From Bisporella sp. PMI_857 (lineage: Eukaryota; Ascomycota; Leotiomycetes; Helotiales; Helotiaceae): DNA of 64,000 bases. A program made the position numbers and the translations under genes. The stretch is taken from assembly GCA_021307315.1 (NCBI GenBank), contig JAJSPD010000063.1:1-64000 (forward strand). The letters are read 5' to 3'. The notes below the pieces were generated by a model. That model was not told where the DNA came from. It was given only the letters and a program-made list of their open reading frames with translations, and made no database searches. Below are positions 60,164 through 64,000 of this stretch, in pieces (within the stretch, counting starts at the first letter, position 1; each line of letters starts with the position of its first letter).

Positions 60164-61087
60164 ATGTCTACAACTAGTGTTCGGTTCAATCTAGCCAAGG
60201 ACATTCCACCCTTAGATGGCAAAATTATCCTGATCACAGGAGGAAACAAAGGCATTGGCAGACAGGCTGTGATCGACCTATCCAAGCATAATCCATCCCA
60301 AATATGGATCGCAGCCCGCGATATCCAGCAAGCGGAGGCTCTCATCGCTGAGATACACCAAAATGTGTCGGGCGGATTTATAAATTTTCTAGAGCTCGAC
60401 CTTGGCTCATTCGACTCTGTCAAAAAAGCAGCGCGAAAATTTCTGGCTTCTGTCTCCCGTCTCGATCTCCTCATACTGAACTCTGGTATCATGGGCGGTC
60501 CGCATGCGACTACCGCCGAAGGCTACGAAATCCGTTTCGGGGTGAACCACATGGGGCACGCGTTGTTCCTCAAGCTCCTCATCCCGATTCTGCAAAGCAC
60601 TGCATCGAGAACCTCAGCAGCTTACGTTCGAACCATAATTCTTTCATCTAACGCATACAAGTCTGCTTCAGCGAAAGGCATTGAATTCGAGACCCTCAAG
60701 TCAAAGCAAGAGAACGTTGCTGTTCTCACGCAATACTGTCAAAGCAAGCTTGCGAATCTCTTATATGCGCAGGAGCTCGCAAAGCATTATCCGCAGTTCA
60801 CGACGGTGTCTATTCACCCTGGAGCCGTTCAAACAGATCTATTCAAGCCTAACGCAGGGCTTTTGATGTTTATAATCAAGACCGTCTTCCTTCCATTCAT
60901 AGGAGAGAAAGTCGAGAATGGAACAAAGAATTTACTATGGGCAGCAACAGCGAGCGATGTTGTGAGCGGAGAATATTATGAGCCTGTTGGACTAGCCGGG
61001 AAAGGAGTTGGACTTGCCAAGGATCAGAAGCTGGCGAGAAAGCTTTGGGATTGGACAGAAAAGGAATTGGAGGGCCAAGGCAGTTGA
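60164..61087 (+). CDS. short-chain dehydrogenase/reductase
   Basis: Intronless NAD(P)-dependent SDR of 307 aa, close in pattern to the retinol-dehydrogenase/WW-domain-oxidoreductase-like group common in fungi. The ATG at 60164 is the first in frame. The cofactor motif TGGNKGIG is at residues 25-32; LNSGIMG replaces the usual NNAG near 105-110; the catalytic pair is Tyr191 and Lys195 in YCQSK, with the active-site Ser in the preceding IILSSNAY. SIHPGAVQTDL follows at the expected spacing (PG motif). The hydrophobic LLMFIIKTVFLPF segment near 240 may associate with membranes. Substrate unknown; the neighbouring dioxygenase is on the opposite strand 1.3 kb away. Confidence 0.9.
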   Translation: MSTTSVRFNLAKDIPPLDGKIILITGGNKGIGRQAVIDLSKHNPSQIWIAARDIQQAEALIAEIHQNVSGGFINFLELDLGSFDSVKKAARKFLASVSRLDLLILNSGIMGGPHATTAEGYEIRFGVNHMGHALFLKLLIPILQSTASRTSAAYVRTIILSSNAYKSASAKGIEFETLKSKQENVAVLTQYCQSKLANLLYAQELAKHYPQFTTVSIHPGAVQTDLFKPNAGLLMFIIKTVFLPFIGEKVENGTKNLLWAATASDVVSGEYYEPVGLAGKGVGLAKDQKLARKLWDWTEKELEGQGS

Positions 61088-62424
61088 GTGGCGGCGCTTT
61101 GTGGGCTTATTGATGGCGTCAGATGTCTTAGACACTGCAGAACTGCAGAACGTCTGACGAATGCATTTGATGTCAAGGGGTCGGAACGGAGATATGTGGG
61201 GGTGGGAGGATCAATAGCATATCATATTAAAAGTAGCCAGAACCGAATTGCCATCCTTGTTAACGCTTTATATAGTATAGGATATACAAGTTTTTCCTCT
61301 GCTGGATCATTTGCGTCGTTTTAGTACTTCCCACCTCCGTCAGATATCTCGGCTAATAAAGGGGTATATATGGCCAATCAAGGTCGAGAGAATTTAAGTA
61401 GGCCAATGATGATCATTCTATCGTAACTCTGCTTGAGCCTCATCTCGCAGAATCACTCGCACGCCATTCTAATAACGCTGGCAACTAAAATAGACATGCT
61501 ATGTACATCCAAACTACACAAATGTGACCTGAAGATGCGAGATATTTGTATCTCCGCTAAACAGGTAGCAAGACAACCACAACTTCGCACAGGAAAAGCT
61601 AAAGTGAGATCTGAAGTAGAATTCGAAAGGTCAAAATGTGATGAGGGAAAGCCACCATGCAAGCGATTTCCGTGTAATGCAGCGTCTGTGATGGATATGG
61701 CATTTAGGGCGAATGCGGCAAGTCATTTAATCATCCACCCGCAGCAGTTGAAGAGGGCCGGATCTTATCATCGTTCGCTGTGCCTAGTTCGCTCATAACG
61801 ATAAAGGTGAAGCTTGAAAAGCCCTTGCTTTTCTGCCCCGCTTCGATAATGATACAGGGCTTCCATTACTTCCGTCACTTTCTACAGATTTCTGTTGTGG
61901 CGCTTTGACCTGGGCTTGTTCCGTGACTAATTAATACCTCATCGACCAGAAACTTGATTGACGGTAAACTATCTATTTAGCAAATATCCAAATTTTTAGA
62001 CACATTTGATCACATATATTACCCAAATACCAAATTCTGATATTGAGGCTTTGATTTATATACCGTCCAGCTGCTTCGACGAGAAACACTCCCGTTCAGG
62101 CCCATCTCATTTCTAGTAGACTAGATACTATGGTGTGCTTCCTAAAAGCGTGTGTGTCTTGAGAAGCTACTAAATCCCATACCCCTCATCAGTCAGTGAT
62201 ATCGGCCGCTAGGTGGCCGGGAGCGGCATTGCTTTGTCTCTGGATTTTGTGATTTTCGTTGCTTATATAAACCACAAATCGTATTTGGATGACCAATTCT
62301 GGAAATTAATGAAAGGAGAGAATGATGCGTATGTATTTTGCATTTCAGGTAATTTTGCTCTATTTTTTCGCTCATATTAACACACTTTGCATCTTCCCGC
62401 CTAGCTGTCTCGCTGCTGCGAAGC
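61088..62424. other. convergent intergenic region
   Basis: Between the 3' ends of the SDR and dioxygenase genes. A plus-strand open frame at 61433-61798 contains SKCDEGKPPCKRFPC, which resembles part of a Zn(II)2Cys6 motif but lacks the first cysteines, so it is at most a relic. Otherwise nothing is recognised. Confidence 0.4.
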
Positions 62425-63360
62425 CTATATCTTTGTAAACCCTTCCTCCGGAGGCTGTAGCCAATTCCGGGCATCATAAATCGCGTCCTCACCTTCAATA
62501 ACATGAAAAGTATAAATTATCCTTCCCTTCTGACTCGTATTCCTCTCACTCTTATGCAGCAAGTTTCCATGTATCAACACCAACGTCCCCGCCTTCACCT
62601 CTCCAAGCAAATACTCCCCCTCTGGACCTCCTTCCACCTTTTCTGCTCCCCTCGGAAAACTCGCACCATCAGTATCCACGAACTCTGTCCCCTTATTCCC
62701 TTTCTGCCGCACAAACCGCTGCTCTATTGGCGCTGTCTTGTGGCTTCCGGGCAGGAAAGAAAGACATCCGTTCTCCTGGGTCGCATCCTCAAGCGCATAC
62801 CAGAACCCTACCGCGCTAGGAGGATCGGTATACAAGAATGTACTATCTTGGTGCGGTGGCACCTCCCCACCAATTTCAGGCTGCTTGCAGATGACCATAC
62901 TCTGTAAACACCGCGGATCTTTGAATCCCAGACTTCTCGCTATACTTCCGGGTTTCACACCCTCTTCTCCTTCTAGGAGCTTCGCAAATGGCGGACTCAG
63001 TTTATGGAGATAGTGTCCGATCTTGTTTATAGCCTTCTCTTTTGGCTTAATGAGTTCGCCTGTAGGGGAGAAAGCTTCCGTCTCGAAGAAGAAGCGGATC
63101 TTATCGCCAGAGGTCAAGAAGTAGTCGTCGCCATTGCTTTCGCTTGGGTCTTGCGAAGTGGAAAATTTGGTCATGGGGTGGTCTTTTAGAGAGAAGTTTG
63201 TAAGAAGTGAATGCGTCTCGGATAGGAGGGAGGCGACAGTAGATGGTGAGAGGGCATTTGGGATTAGGAGATAGCCATCACGGTCAAAGGATTCCAGTTG
63301 GGAGCTTGTAAGGCCAGTAGACGGCGAGGGAGGATCTGGAGAGGTTCGTGATGGTGCCAT
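62425..63360 (-). CDS. phytanoyl-CoA dioxygenase-family protein (PhyH)
   Basis: Fe(II)/2-oxoglutarate-dependent oxygenase of 311 aa, no introns. The frame is open to 63570, but the only suitable ATG is at 63360 (MAPSRTSPDPPSPS). Ferrous-iron ligands are visible as HQD (His170, Asp172) in VPPHQDSTFLYTDPP, and the distal His near 269 in LIHGNLLHKSERNTS, with Arg273 placed to bind 2-oxoglutarate. ENGCLSFLPGSHK is a classic PhyH segment. The length and order match peroxisomal phytanoyl-CoA dioxygenases and the PHYHD1-like group. No C-terminal SKL-type peroxisomal signal is present (it ends FTKI), so a cytosolic location or a different substrate is likely. Confidence 0.9.
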   Translation of the reverse strand: MAPSRTSPDPPSPSTGLTSSQLESFDRDGYLLIPNALSPSTVASLLSETHSLLTNFSLKDHPMTKFSTSQDPSESNGDDYFLTSGDKIRFFFETEAFSPTGELIKPKEKAINKIGHYLHKLSPPFAKLLEGEEGVKPGSIARSLGFKDPRCLQSMVICKQPEIGGEVPPHQDSTFLYTDPPSAVGFWYALEDATQENGCLSFLPGSHKTAPIEQRFVRQKGNKGTEFVDTDGASFPRGAEKVEGGPEGEYLLGEVKAGTLVLIHGNLLHKSERNTSQKGRIIYTFHVIEGEDAIYDARNWLQPPEEGFTKI

Positions 63361-63726
63361 TGTAGAAAGAGGTAGGGGTTTTTTGTAGAACAATGTTTGA
63401 TGTTGACATGTAAGAGTGCTTATCGATAACCCCACCTGCGATAAGATAGAGGGGAGCGAGCCTCGGTTGGGTTTATTATTTGGTTGAAGCAGAGGGGAAT
63501 GAAGATGGTTGAAAGATTGAAAAACGATGATATGAAATTCCAAAGCGTAGTGATGATCGAACTCAGTCAAGGTAGTAAAGCAATCTAAAGTCTGAATGTC
63601 TAAAACACCATTGCCTGATTAAACGTGGTTAATGTTTCTAGGCATAAACGGCTACTGTCGGATGTTGAGAAGCAACTACATGATTCTAATATAGTATTTT
63701 CAAAGCACGAGCTTTTTCCAAATACA
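63361..63726. other. intergenic region between the dioxygenase and the tRNA gene
   Basis: Holds the dioxygenase promoter. No other feature recognised. Confidence 0.45.
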
Positions 63727-63900
63727 GCAGGTTTGGCCGAGTGGTCTAAGGGTTAGTAGCGCGCCTTGCCATATTCCCCAAATATGCCTTGTTCTAACTA
63801 GCGAATAGCGGTGGTTTTAAGTTGAAGCGTGTCCTCCAGGACCACGACAGATTCATCACCACTATCGAGAGATGCGTGAGTTCGAACCTCACAGCCTGCA
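63727..63900 (+). tRNA. tRNA-Leu (TAA) gene interrupted twice
   Basis: Class II tRNA gene. Acceptor stem GCAGGTT (63727-63733) pairs with AGCCTGC (63893-63899), discriminator A at 63900. A box TGGCCGAGTGGTC starts at 63734; T-arm GTGAG-TTCGAAC-CTCAC is at 63876-63892. The anticodon stem GTGGT (63811-63815) pairs with ACCAC (63858-63862); the loop gives T33 and anticodon TAA at 63818-63820. A 35-nt intron (63822-63856) sits at the canonical 37/38 site. A further 57-nt segment (63752-63808) interrupts the 3' side of the D-stem; without it the D-stem closes as GCC/GGC. Removing both leaves exactly 82 nt with a 13-nt variable arm (TATCGAGAGATGC). T-runs downstream (63909-63913 and after 63918) could end Pol III transcription. 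Confidence 0.85.
63752..63808 (+). other. 57-nt insertion in the D-stem of the tRNA-Leu gene
   Basis: Starts with GTTAG and contains CTAAC at 63794-63798, which can pair with it, plus an inner hairpin ATATT-CCCCA-AATAT at 63771-63785. It ends 10 bases after the CTAAC. Its left edge is ambiguous by one G. It could be an ectopic intron, or an insertion that has killed the gene. Confidence 0.7.
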
Positions 63901-64000
63901 TCATTCATTTTTGAATCTTTTTTTGTCACTGAAAAAGTGGGAGGGTTGTGTGGAGAAGTTGTATGCAGCCAGTGGGAACCTAATATGCAGGCAAGCAAGT

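Noticed and set aside
63361..63570. 70-residue N-terminal extension of the PhyH protein
   Set aside because: No ATG in that part of the frame; the ATG at 63360 gives the usual family length.
63752..63798. The GTTAG/CTAAC pair inside the tRNA gene as the true anticodon stem
   Set aside because: It leaves the D-stem unpaired and gives a wrong mature length; the GTGGT/ACCAC stem with TAA anticodon gives exactly 82 nt with all stems closed.
1..64000. CRISPR arrays, insertion sequences or bacterial operons
   Set aside because: The window is eukaryotic with spliceosomal introns; no regularly spaced direct repeats or prokaryotic mobile elements were seen.

Overview
The window looks like nuclear DNA of a filamentous ascomycete (Pezizomycotina). 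Most genes carry short introns (about 38-115 nt, typically 46-70) with fungal donors (GTRNGT-like) and CTAAC/CTGAC-type branch sites close to the acceptor. Several products belong to families typical of this group: Clr5-domain protein, DUF1996 secreted protein, BBE-type FAD oxidase, TRI12-type MFS pump, Vps62-like and Fig1-like proteins. Leotiomycetes is my best guess for the class, but the sequence alone does not prove it. I rebuilt exon structures by hand; every proposed CDS closes in frame across its introns.

Layout. 0-1.3 kb: 3' part of an unrecognised gene, then 2.5 kb of AT-rich gene-free DNA. 3.8-7.5 kb: a secreted pepsin-like protease followed by a secreted BBE-type FAD oxidase. 7.7-10.1 kb (minus): an AAA+ ATPase. 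13.2-14.5 kb (minus): a salicylate-hydroxylase-like FAD monooxygenase. 16.3-18.1 kb: Vps62-like protein. 19-20.3 kb (minus): six-exon DUF1996 secreted protein. 21.5-22.7 kb (minus): a dead FAD monooxygenase. 23.7-24.7 kb: secreted GH18 enzyme. 25.5-27.1 kb: Clr5-domain protein. 29-31 kb: TRI12-type MFS pump. 34-35 kb: Fig1-like membrane protein. The blocks 31-34 kb and 35-39.4 kb are AT-rich and gene-poor.

39.4-46.8 kb is a housekeeping island: an unknown 561-aa protein, ribosomal proteins uL16 (RPL10) and eL30 (RPL30), and a coiled-coil protein divergent from eL30. 48-59.2 kb is more unusual: a 783-aa protein with an N-terminal WLD motif domain and C-terminal zinc-finger-like repeats (minus), a divergent Hsp70-like ATPase (plus), and then a decayed paralogue of the first protein (minus). 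60-63.4 kb holds an SDR dehydrogenase and a phytanoyl-CoA dioxygenase-like protein. At 63.7-63.9 kb lies a tRNA-Leu(TAA) gene that folds perfectly only if two segments are removed: a canonical 35-nt intron at position 37/38 and an extra 57-nt insertion inside the D-stem.

The genes do not form one obvious pathway. The left half is enriched in secreted and oxidative enzymes of the kind used by plant- or litter-associated fungi. The most noteworthy items are the doubly interrupted tRNA gene, the Hsp70-like/zinc-finger locus with its decayed copy, and three candidate GC-AG introns.
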